DNA of 64,000 nt from Chondrus crispus. Its lineage: Eukaryota; Rhodophyta; Florideophyceae; Gigartinales; Gigartinaceae. The stretch spans positions 1 to 64,000 of the forward strand of contig NW_005179209.1 of the NCBI RefSeq assembly GCF_000350225.1. Reading direction: 5' to 3'. The notes under the pieces were generated by a model. That model searched no databases. It saw only the letters and a list, made by a program, of their open reading frames with translations, and was not told the DNA's origin. Of this stretch, positions 18,037-27,309 are shown in pieces. How positions within the stretch are numbered: the first letter of the stretch is position 1; every line of letters begins with the position of its first letter. The position numbers and the translations under genes are program-made.

Positions 18037-20108
18037 ATGGCTGATCCATACAGTATCTTGGGCCTCACCGGCCCGGCTGAGCAAGTCGTCCGCCTCATTG
18101 CAAGTCTCATCGAACGACACCAAGCCTACAAGGAAAACAAGACGCTCTCTGCTGAAATTCTCACCGCCTAAACCACCTTGTTGGCAGACATCACAGAGCT
18201 GAGAGACATGCCGATCCATGGAACGTCGTCGCGGCACACGGGCTTGCTCCAACGTGAAATCGCGGACATCTCAAGCTTCATACGGAAGTCCCTCGAAGAG
18301 CTGCAGAAAGAGTCGGACGACCTAAAAGCGAGACTCGGTGCGTTCGCCTCTGCAGTGGGAGATAGAGAAGTCCTAGAGAAGCGCAAGCAAGAAGAGGCGG
18401 ACCGCCTTCACCATCGAATTCTACAAGCAGGCGCGGGCATCGATACTCGCACGGCCGTGGAGTCGATCCGCATCGATATTCGCGCGACTCGCACGGCCGT
18501 CGAGTCGACCAGGCCCGGCACGGGTGATACGTTCAGGGCGTCGATAAGAGCTGAACATAATTCTGCGTCGATATATGTGAAGCTTGATTCTCGGGGGAGC
18601 GATGGATTACCGGACACGTGTGAGTCGCGTCTAAAAGCAGCTGTGCTACTGAGAGATAGGAACAAGCAAGTGGGTGCGACAGCCGTGGGACAGGGCGGAG
18701 TCGGGAAGACATGCGCTCTACGAGCGATCGCGCACGATGCTGATATTAAGGCGATGTTTTCGGGAGGAGTGTACTTCATGTCGTTGGGGCAAGACGGAAA
18801 CGTGGGACGGCTAATTGAAGAACTGTGTCTGATTGTGGAAGCGTCTGGTGGCAAGCAGACGGCTGTGGAAATGCGAGAGCAGAGCAAGTTTGAAAGGGTG
18901 TTAGCGAAGGTACAAGCATGGTTTTGCAGTCATGTGTGTCTGTTCATCATTGATGATGTGTGGGTAGTGAACGACATAAACGCGAACATCCTTCAAAAGT
19001 TGTCTGTTCTAGCTGACTGCGGGGGGCAGCGGGGGGAGGAGGAGCAGACTACTGTTCTCCACGAGGGATAGGGAGCTGCGTCGGATTTGGGAGCGAGTTG
19101 CTTTCGAGCCGAGGGAGAAAGTAGGGAAAGAAGCAGTTGACATGCTTGTGCACGCGAGTGAGGCGAATCGAGAGGAAGTGGATGATGCGAGATGCAAGGG
19201 AGCCGTGGGTGAAATACTGAAAATGTGTGGCGGATTGCCGCTTGCGCTGAACGTGGCAGGAACGAGCGTTAGATACATGAGGGAAAGATAGGAGGGAGAA
19301 GTGTCAGAAGCATGGGGGCGTACCTTTCAAGGATGAAAAGTCGTAACACGATTCGCGGGGAGAGTCCGAAGGACGGATATTCGTCGTTGGATGGGGGACA
19401 TTGCACACGTCACTAGATATCCTGGAGTCGGATGTGGGAAACAGTGGGGAGACGGTTGATGAATTTTCGTTTCGAAAGATGCACCGGAGTCTGTGCGTTA
19501 TGAAGAAGCAAGACCGGATACCTTTGAGTTTAGTTGGAGATTTGTGGGAGATGGACGAGGAGCGGACGGAAAGGTGTGCAAAGGAGATGGAAAGGGTTGG
19601 ACTAGTAGAAGTGCAGTATGAGAAGGGTTGTGGTGGGTTGCGGGTGCATGATCTGACGCACGATTTCGCGGTGGAAGAAGCGAAGAAGAAGGAGGGTGTA
19701 GAAGAGTGGTATAAGAAGATGGCGTATGTGTGCAGGGCAGGAGGAGGGTTGCTTGCGATGAGTGAGGACCGAGACGGAGAGGGGAAGAGCGCACGGGAGG
19801 AGTATGTTCTCGAGAATATATATCGTGTTTTGAAGCAGGGTGGGTATGTAGAGGAGCTGAAGAGGCTATTTTTGAGTGCGCGATGGGTGAAGACAGTGAT
19901 ACGGAGAGGCGGGGTTTGGCAATACGAGGAAGCTGTGAAGGGATTGAGTAGAGACTTGAAGGGGAAAAGAGGAAGCGGGAAGGTGGGAATGGGACGGGGA
20001 GATGAGGATGCAGTGGATGGAATGGTTTTGATGATGCGGGCTGCGCGACTGAGTGTACCGTTTTGTGGTGCAAGTAATGCCGGGATTTACTTTCAATTGT
20101 ATGGGTGA
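18037..20108 (+). pseudogene. NB-ARC (STAND) NTPase, interrupted
   Basis: This is a nucleotide-binding switch of the kind found in plant NLRs and APAF1-like proteins. It starts MADPYSILGLTG. An N-terminal helical region contains an in-frame TAA (18169-18171). Then come the P-loop GQGGVGKT (about 18688-18711), kinase-2 LFIIDDVW (about 18940-18963), and, in a second frame, RNBS-B FSTRD (about 19055) and GLPL motif CGGLPLAL (about 19225-19248), ending at TAG 19289. In a third frame comes a winged-helix part with the MHD-type motif VHDLTHDFA (about 19644). At least one nonsense change and two frameshifts separate the parts. The sensor domain (LRR, WD40 or TPR in relatives) is not clear after 20108. 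Introns are an alternative explanation, but no splice pattern is obvious. Confidence 0.8.
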
Positions 20109-20486
20109 GTGAAGCACAAGGCACGGGATTCAGGTTGTGTACGAAAGATAATGAAGGAAATCGAGAGATACGCACCACGGCCGTGGGTGTGGCCTGAGTG
20201 AGTGTGTAGCGCGAGCCGATGGAAGGTTGGTGGAGCAGATTGTTCTGTCGAGTGGTGAAATTCAAGTGGGCATGGATTCCAGTGGTGACGTGTATGGATG
20301 TCAGTTGAGGTCGTCCGGGGCAGAGGTAACAGTTTTCAGGCAATCTGCTGAGGAGACGAAGATGGATCGATTAGGACGTGCATCGCAAAGAATATTTATT
20401 AAAAAAGAGGAGAGGAAGAAGAATTCCGCGGAAACGTCTAGGACTCGCGATGCGTGCATCGCAAAGAATTTTCGTAGATGCAACAT
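20109..20486. other. Degenerate tail after NB-ARC pseudogene
   Basis: No clear gene. A short plus frame (20227 on) has an SSGEIQVGMDSSGDVYGCQL segment that could be a decayed beta-repeat of the NB-ARC protein, but one repeat is not enough to say so. A direct repeat of gatgcgtgcatcgcaaagaa-like words at 20380 and 20450 precedes the MITE. Confidence 0.4.
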
Positions 20487-20840
20487 GTCGTATCTTACAC
20501 GTGTACATAGCCCCTCCACGGTATTTAACACCGTCGTCGCTCCTTCCCTCAGTAAACATGACTAAGGTCTTGAGTCTCCCTACAGTAAATGCAACATGTC
20601 AGCGAACGGTGCGCATACCTCGTCACGATTTGTTGTCCTCGTCTCGGCCCTGCTTCCGTCACACATTCCGCGTGCCCGACGTCTCTCCCCGCCCCGCGCA
20701 TGCTGAAGGGCCAACCCTCCGCCCTGCCCTTCCACGCCGCCTGTAGGAGAGACTCAAGACCTTAGTCCTGTTTACTGAGGGAAGGAGCGACGACGGTGTT
20801 AAATACCGTGGAGGGGCTATGTACACGTGTAAGATACGAC
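20487..20840. mobile_element. MITE-like inverted-repeat element, uninterrupted
   Basis: The element is 354 bp with arms of about 100 bp, outer ends gtcgtatcttacacg and its complement, and no coding capacity. It preserves ccctcagtaaacatg at 20547-20561, the empty target of the DIRS elements at 287 and 48929. No clear target duplication was found at its outer ends. Confidence 0.8.
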
Positions 20841-21205
20841 ACCGCCCTGTGGGACGTCCCGCTCCCCTCGGCCCCCGTCTTCCGCTGCTCCGCCGTCCGT
20901 CTGTCCGCGAGCTGGCTGCTCTCCGCGACCCACTGCCGCCCGGCCCCGGCCCGCTGGGCCGCCGTCCTGTCCGGCCCAAACGCCACCCACGTCCGCGCGC
21001 CACCGTCGCCGCCCTCCACCTCCGCCCGGCCGCCGACCTCGCCCTGCCGCCGTCGCCGCACCGCCCGCAGCACTACGCTGACGTGCCCGTCGCGTCGGGC
21101 GCCGCCAGGGAGACAGCGTATACTGTCGTCGACGTGGGCGCTGTCGCTGTGGTTGTCGTCGCCCAGGGCGCGTTTTTCGGGTGGTGGCGCTGGCGGAGGA
21201 TGTGA
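20819..21205 (+). CDS. Hypothetical Arg/Pro-rich protein, U2 copy
   Basis: The 128-residue translation is the same as that of 6039-6425. The two base differences inside the body (GTC here, GTT there) are silent. It carries the same hydrophobic stretch near the C-terminus and the same MITE-derived first codons. Unrecognised; it may be a fragment of a larger gene cut by the MITE. Confidence 0.3.
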   Translation: MYTCKIRHRPVGRPAPLGPRLPLLRRPSVRELAALRDPLPPGPGPLGRRPVRPKRHPRPRATVAALHLRPAADLALPPSPHRPQHYADVPVASGAARETAYTVVDVGAVAVVVVAQGAFFGWWRWRRM

Positions 21206-22462
21206 AAAAGGGGAGCGCGCTTGAGGGAAAGTGTGCATGGGTATGGAGCGGGGAACCGTGATGGGGGGTTTACGGTGGCGTTACATACTGTACGTGCTGC
21301 GGCGTTTGCTTTCCGAGGTCATCAACATGCGGCCTGTCTCGAGATCTCGCACCACACGAGCTAGCTCGTCGCCCAGCCGGGGATGTCGCATTAGCGTCTG
21401 GTGCAGTGAGAGCCCGCATGGGGAGAGGAACCGTCAGTGTGAAACGCATTCATTGTGGGTGGGGGGGGCGGGGGAGGGGGGGGGCAGGCAGATGTTGAAG
21501 ATGCGCACAGTTGCGAGGCAACCCCGCTCCCGATCGAGAGAGACACACACGCACACACACACCCCTGCTTTTAAGGGGCGCGGCGCATTTGTTTTTTGTA
21601 CAGCATTGAAATTTGCTTTGGCGGGCGGCAGGGCCGCCCGCGCCTGCCATTTAGGACGACGCCGTGCGCGCGCTCGCTGCCGTGGTGCGAAATGTGCCCG
21701 GTTTTTTTCTTTTTTTTGCCGTCGGGGACGGATGCCCGCCGGGCGCGTCATGGACTTGCGCGGCTGCAGGCGGTGATCTTGCAATCACAGAGGGGTAATG
21801 GAAAGCGTGTAAGTCGCTCAGCCGGTGTCCTTCTCTGCTCTCCGCAAAGCATGGCACCTTGCACGTGTTGAGAATAGCGACCTTCCCCTACTTGGATCGG
21901 GTTGCGTGGGATGCTTCACCGGTTCGGAGTTGATGAATAAAGTTGTGTAAGACGGACGGAGTCGTGCGTAGCCATTTGCCCGTTTGTGGGAGAGAGTCGG
22001 CGCCCTTGCCGCCTCCTGTCCTCGTTTGGAATTGAGTTATCGCCTAACACGCTCATGATGAATACGGTAGGACAGTCCAGACCGCTCGGAATCGTCGTCG
22101 GAATCGTCGGTACACCTCACCATTACTACGCTAACCTTCCAGGAAGGGGGGAAAGGTTCCGGACATATGTCAAGAAAACTGAAAAAAGCATATGCACATA
22201 GTTAGACTGTCGCCATGTTTTTGATATTGCCTGGGCGACCACCTGCATCACCACAATCCCTTACAACCTTATTCGGTGACCGTCAGTACTGTTTCCCTTG
22301 ATTCAGCAGAACTGGCGGCTAAAAAAAACAGACAACTTTGACAGATATATTGATGTATTTTAGCGAAGCATGAGAATGCCGTGGAAATTGTTGAACGAAC
22401 GACGGGGGGGAAGAGCACTACTGTAGCACCTGCTGCTGCTCCGTCTTCCTCAGGCGCTTCGC
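21206..22462. other. Non-coding block, U2 copy
   Basis: Equivalent of 6426-7537 with the same G-run, CA repeat and T-run, slightly different in length. No gene supported. The last 150 bp are the 3' flank of the secreted-protein gene. Confidence 0.6.
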
Positions 22463-24250
22463 TTATCTTGTTCCCCCACTGCTGCTCCTTTTGCCCCTTC
22501 TGCCTCTCCTCCTGCATGTGCAGGTGAACACTACTCTCCCTGTAGCAGATCTCCTCGGTCGACACTTCGAGGCACCCACTATAACCCGTCGTCTTCTCTG
22601 ACGTCCTCTCTGACGATCAGTACCATCCATGTATGACTCATCTTTCACAGCTGTTAGTGGTATCTCCACTTCTACCATGTTATTCATCATTAGCTCCACC
22701 TTCCTTCCGGTTAAAACGGCCCTCGCCAACTTTCCATTTTTCAATCTGCATTCGATCTTGTAATTCGATTTTCGATATACTGCTCTTCCTGCTGACGGAA
22801 GTGGCTTCAAAACCCCAGAAACCTTGCTCCCAACTTGCAGCAACACTTCGAGAGCTCCGAGAATGTTACCCTGTTTGTTTGGTAGAAAACGGCTGCTTTG
22901 TCGTACCCTGCTTTCCACGTATGTCATAGGGGACGTCAATTCCTCTGCCGTCCCGGATGTCAAGTCATCTCCCATTCCATTCAGCCCCTCCATGTACATT
23001 CGGAGACCGGATATTATCACCTGCGGCTGCATCGCACTTGCCCTCACACCATCCACTGCACTCGTATTGCACTCCTCTCCGGTGCAATCGGAAGTCGAAG
23101 CTTCTTTAACAGTCGCCTGTCGCTCAACAACAGGCTTACTACCCGATTTATAGCAGTCTCCCGAGCTATCACATTCAGGGCTTGGCTTCGCGGTGTGAAC
23201 AGATATCCCACCACCTGCTGACTGTCTTTTCTTGCTCGGGCTCGGACTAGACGATGGCGAAATACGGGGACTCAGAGATGAACTTGTGGTGGGTGTCATT
23301 GAGGGACTTCTCGAAGGGCGTCGTGAATTAGAGGGAGTAGGTGTTACTGAAACTCGGGGGGACATTGAGGGCGATTTCGACGGATTCGGAGTCATGGATA
23401 ATGACGGCGTCGGCGTGAGGGATGGAGTTTCTTGTCGTGGCGATTTCGAAGGGCTCGTACTCGGACGATTCGAGTTGGACGGTGACGCCGAAGCAGATGG
23501 TAGTACAGAAGGCAAGCTAGAGGGGGATGGTGTTGTTGAAGATGTTTTAGATGGCTTGGGAGTTGGAGGTTTTCTTGATGGAGTGCGGGTCGGTGGTTTC
23601 TCGGATGAGGGAGGAGTCGGTGGCTCCTTGGACGGTGTCGGGGTCGGTGGTTTCTCGGATGGGGGAGGAGTCGGTGGCTCCTTGGACGGTGTCGGGGTCG
23701 GTGGTTCCTCGGATGGGGGAGGAGTCGGTGGCTCCTTGGACGGTTTGGGGGTCGGTGGTATCGTGGGAGCGCTCCTCGCAATTTTTGTTTCTTCTTGCAC
23801 TCTCTCAGGCTTACACTCTGCGAGAGTGTTGAATGCGACATGTACCAGGCGATACCGTTGCACGTTTCCGTTTGAATCTGTGAAGTCGTTGCACCTAGGC
23901 CTCCATAGTTCGGGTTCGAGCTGTAAAAGGGAGGTGCAAAGCGCTGTATCTCTAAGCGTGAATCTGACTCCTTCGAGATCTCGGGCTTCAGCACATAGGC
24001 AAGCACCAATAGTTCGAATGTCGTCTAAGCTGCAGGGAGTGAAGTTTGAGAGTTGTAATTGTCTGTCCCGAAACGCATTGTGTCTCGGTAGGGTCTGAGG
24101 CTCAACTTCTTCTGCTGGGGCTTGATTGTCGTGGCTCGGGCGTCGTAGAAAGGTTAGCGGCCCATTCTCGAACATGCTCTGGATATCGAAGCGCCATGCC
24201 GGGGCGTGGAATGCATACGCAAGGACGAGGAGAGCTGAAGTAAACCTCAT
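22463..24250 (-). CDS. Secreted Cys- and Pro/Ser-rich protein (U2 paralogue, intact)
   Basis: The product is 595 residues and I do not recognise the family. The order is: signal peptide (MRFTSALLVLAYAFHAPAW); N-terminal domain to about residue 150 with about seven Cys (FTPCSLDD, GACLCAEA, TALCTS, RPRCND, AECKPE); a Pro/Thr/Ser/Lys linker of about ten 9-11-residue repeats (EPPTPPPSE, EPPTPTPSK) likely extended and O-glycosylated; a Ser/Pro tract; a Cys pair region (PECDSSGDC, SDCTGEEC); a C-terminal domain with VELMMNNMVEVEIPL; and a very basic tail. The layout fits an extracellular or cell-wall protein. The U1 paralogue is split by Copia-1. Differences between paralogues cluster in three coding blocks and mostly change amino acids. 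Confidence 0.8.
   Translation of the reverse strand: MRFTSALLVLAYAFHAPAWRFDIQSMFENGPLTFLRRPSHDNQAPAEEVEPQTLPRHNAFRDRQLQLSNFTPCSLDDIRTIGACLCAEARDLEGVRFTLRDTALCTSLLQLEPELWRPRCNDFTDSNGNVQRYRLVHVAFNTLAECKPERVQEETKIARSAPTIPPTPKPSKEPPTPPPSEEPPTPTPSKEPPTPPPSEKPPTPTPSKEPPTPPSSEKPPTRTPSRKPPTPKPSKTSSTTPSPSSLPSVLPSASASPSNSNRPSTSPSKSPRQETPSLTPTPSLSMTPNPSKSPSMSPRVSVTPTPSNSRRPSRSPSMTPTTSSSLSPRISPSSSPSPSKKRQSAGGGISVHTAKPSPECDSSGDCYKSGSKPVVERQATVKEASTSDCTGEECNTSAVDGVRASAMQPQVIISGLRMYMEGLNGMGDDLTSGTAEELTSPMTYVESRVRQSSRFLPNKQGNILGALEVLLQVGSKVSGVLKPLPSAGRAVYRKSNYKIECRLKNGKLARAVLTGRKVELMMNNMVEVEIPLTAVKDESYMDGTDRQRGRQRRRRVIVGASKCRPRRSATGRVVFTCTCRRRGRRGKRSSSGGTR
23568..23760 (-). repeat. Linker minisatellite in secreted protein gene
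   Basis: About three tandem units of roughly 60 bp (ggtggctccttggacggtgt plus cggtggtttctcggatgggg) encode the Pro-rich linker repeats. U1 has only a short remnant (8756-8815), so repeat number has changed between paralogues while the frame is kept. Confidence 0.85.
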
Positions 24251-25612
24251 CTTTTTGCCGGTATAGAGAAGGGGACCGCGTACCCTTTGTTTGGCCCAGT
24301 ATAGAATGAGACATACCGTAATCGGCAGGCACGGGGCGCGTTAAGTATTGAATAGTCTTCAGCGCTTCTTCATTGCACCGTGTTGGGTGAGGATAGTAGG
24401 GCCATGTGTTTCGAACTGGTTCTCGCAGTCTGCTCTCTCGAGCCTTGTGTTGCAGAAGAGCGTGGATGTTCATACCGAATGGCAAACACTAGATAGGAAG
24501 CAGAGAACAGTTGGACGGGGTAGCATGTGTGGTCGCAAGTTGATGTGTGGGAAGACCGCGACCGTATGACCACGAACATCCGGCCATGGCAATGGAAGGC
24601 CATTGTCTTCGATGAAAGGCTGGGAAACTCGTCCTGGCAACCGTAGCCGTTGGATATGCAGATGGATACATGCGTTGGTCTGGGGGCCACGCAGCAGTTA
24701 AGAGATATGCACTCGCTCCATCTCGCGGAAACGTCGAAAAACGAGACGCAAAAAAAAGGACAGTCGCGATCTCTTCCCTCGCAGGACAAGGAGTTTGGTC
24801 CAAACGTCGCGTTAATAGTGTCCTTAGCCCTCCTATAAAATGGTCTTCGCGCGTTTGTAAGGCGCTAAATAGTGTATTTCGGACAAGGGTGTTGGTGGCG
24901 TCCGCTTTACGCTACCTAAACTTTATGTCCTACCTACATGACATACAAGCCCGCAAAGTGCAATACCGCCACCAGCACACGTCCAGCCACCGCTCATCTC
25001 CCGAACACAGCGATGCAGGTCGCCGCATTCCCAACGGCAGGGTACTTGGTATGTACCCTGTACCCCGCACAATCTCCTTTTCTACTGCTGTACACAGCAG
25101 GAGAAAAGGAGATTGTCGCTAGAGCCGAGGAGCGGATACGCTTCGTCCCGAGAATTGCGTCCCGAAAAGGTTCAGTACTGTACGCGTTTTCATAGGACCA
25201 TTTGTACGGTGACCTCAATTCATGTCTTCTCTTACAGTTTCACTGCAAGCATGAGATGCCGGTGGTACAGTATCATGAGATGCCGGTGGTAAACCTGAAC
25301 AGAGGCCCTCGCGGCATCCGTTGGCAGACACAATCATCCGTGCCACACACTGTCCAATGTTTCTAAAGCCTGTGTCCTGGCTGTAACCTAAAGCAGGGTG
25401 GCCCATTTGTGATTTTTCGAGCTTTCTCTCTTGGACCTGCAATCAAGATTCTGGTCTCGACGTCATGATCATGTGGAAGGCTTGAGACAATCTCGAAAGG
25501 CGGCATGGGCAGTCGAAAGGCGACATGGCCTGTCGAAAGGCGGCATGGACAGCAGACGAACAAGTCAACAGAATCACTTGGCGCCTACGCGCCGACCACC
25601 TGACGTAACTGT
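24251..25612. other. Upstream region of U2 gene
   Basis: Counterpart of 14143-15470. It carries the same hairpin at 25069-25116, the direct repeat around 25255-25290 and three 21-bp units at about 25492-25553. No gene recognised; very few differences from U1. Confidence 0.65.
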
Positions 25613-25654
25613 AGTGTACAGTGAACCCTCCCGATAAGGATCATTCTCCATATG
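25613..25654. repeat. 42-bp duplicated flank left of Copia-2
   Basis: This segment equals 31244-31285 on the far side of the element. It consists of AGTGT (an ordinary-sized target duplication) plus the first 37 bases of the pogo-like element's left end region (ACAGTGAACCCTCCCGATAA and on). The expected first 38 bases of the LTR are missing next to it. Confidence 0.85.
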
Positions 25655-26071
25655 CAGAGCATGGCAGGATTGAATGGGATAGTTGTAGTTGGATGCATGA
25701 GGTACGAATTGATTAATCGAGGCAAGGGGCGCAAAGGACCAAAGGGTGCAAAGCAATCCCCATGCATGGGGTTTTAATTCACGTCTACGAGCTGTAGCGA
25801 AAAGCCGACAATTGCATTGTCGACCATTGTAAGCGAGAATGGTAATTGAATGCAGGAGCGACATGCTGTTCTCCTAGATAGTGAGGTATATGGAGCGATA
25901 GAGACACCGGAAGCACCGGAGGGAAGGAAGCAGGGGAGAGAGCAGAGGTGAAGAGCAAATACAGTGCAGAGAGTAGCATACTCGGGCTTTTGTGCCTTCC
26001 GTACTCGCCACCAAGGACAGAACTGCTCCTACACTGCGCGCGACACCAGCATGCCTGAGCTGGTTCCCACA
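25655..26071 (+). repeat. Copia-2 5' LTR, 5'-truncated
   Basis: Starts at cagagcatggcagg and ends tggttcccaca. It matches 30827-31243 with no difference seen. The TG-containing start present in the other LTR is missing. Confidence 0.88.
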
Positions 26072-26091
26072 GTTATGGGCCCAGGAGCAGG
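26072..26091 (+). promoter_or_regulatory. Copia-2 primer-binding site (initiator-tRNA half type)
   Basis: The first bases after the LTR are GTTATGGGCCCAG, the same core as the half initiator-tRNA-Met primer site of Drosophila copia. It contains the ATG at 26075-26077, in frame with gag. Confidence 0.75.
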
Positions 26092-27307
26092 TTCTGCTCC
26101 AAACAGCCTATATGACCCGCCAAAACTTCATGCAAAAACCGACAAGTTCATGTGGCGTCAAGCCGTGCGTATTTGGGCACAGAAAATACGGTCGTTCGCA
26201 AAAGGCGGAGACAACAAAGCCAAGGGTATTGCGAACAGTCTAGGGATTACACTGTACTCAGCCATGGACTACTCATTCATCCAAGTTATCGATAGCGCCA
26301 TTACAGCTGGTGAGCTCAAGCTCGTTTCGGACGACGATGAAGATAATGATGCTGTTGATCAGAAAGCTGTTATCGAAAAAATCATCCAGCTAGTCGCAAA
26401 GGATTCTGTTACAGATGGAGTGCGTAGACTGGTAAAGATGAGCCAGAACATTCATTCATGCAAAAGACAGGAGAATGAGACGTATGATTCATTTGCAGAG
26501 CGCTTTCGTGGTGTTGCTCAGACGTATCTTAATCACTGCCATGCCGGTGATACATCTCAAGATAGCCAAAATTTTGCGATGCTCCTCCTCGAGAACGCCA
26601 ACTTACCATCTTCCACCTTCAATAACATTGTCAGTATCCTTATCGCGGATGCAAAAGATAAGAGTTGGTCGACCGTCAAGTACTTCAAAATTACAAAGGA
26701 AAAGTTTGCAGCAATTGAGAATAGTTTTGAGAATGCCATCGACATGTGGAAAAAATCCCTCACGGATCAAGTTTCCAACGAACAGCAAGCTGTTGCCTCT
26801 CAAAAGGTCCAGGAATTATGGGATGCGCACAAACTCAATATCACAACCGCAAAGACGAACAAATTTCGCTATGATACAGAGGAAAGGGCCCCATATGCTA
26901 TATGCTTGAATGATGCAGTAGCCGCTTTGAAAGATGTGAAGTCTCAGGACATCACGCAAGACCAAAATCTGAAACCACCATCACACACACCTGCCGCCTC
27001 AGCCTATAACAACGCTGGCCGCCATGACGGAGGACGTTCCGGCACGATGATGACGAAGCGCCACTCCTATAAAGGTCGCAATGTCAGTATGACGTACGAG
27101 CCATCCAGTCCGAGATTTAAGTTCAAAGCACGAATCCCCGCCAATACAGGTCCCAAAAGCAATACGCGATGCGTAGACTGCGGTGAACTCGGCCACTGGA
27201 AAAATGACCCCGAATGCAAGACCCGCAGAGACCCTAAGCGTATGCGATTCGATACGGACAGAGTGAATAATGACGCTTTTAAACCTAGCAGTCAATATTT
27301 TCAGTAA
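26075..27307 (+). CDS. Copia-2 Gag
   Basis: About 410 residues, starting at the ATG within the primer-binding site (MGPGAGSAPNSL); an in-frame ATG in the LTR (26051) is the alternative. The Gag core contains FMWRQAVRIWAQKIRSF and ETYDSFAERFRGVAQTYL. A CCHC-type zinc knuckle near the end, CVDCGELGHWKNDPEC, has an unusual H-x6-C spacing instead of H-x4-C. It stops at 27305, and pol continues in the -1 frame. Confidence 0.88.
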   Translation: MGPGAGSAPNSLYDPPKLHAKTDKFMWRQAVRIWAQKIRSFAKGGDNKAKGIANSLGITLYSAMDYSFIQVIDSAITAGELKLVSDDDEDNDAVDQKAVIEKIIQLVAKDSVTDGVRRLVKMSQNIHSCKRQENETYDSFAERFRGVAQTYLNHCHAGDTSQDSQNFAMLLLENANLPSSTFNNIVSILIADAKDKSWSTVKYFKITKEKFAAIENSFENAIDMWKKSLTDQVSNEQQAVASQKVQELWDAHKLNITTAKTNKFRYDTEERAPYAICLNDAVAALKDVKSQDITQDQNLKPPSHTPAASAYNNAGRHDGGRSGTMMTKRHSYKGRNVSMTYEPSSPRFKFKARIPANTGPKSNTRCVDCGELGHWKNDPECKTRRDPKRMRFDTDRVNNDAFKPSSQYFQ

Positions 27308-27309
27308 AG

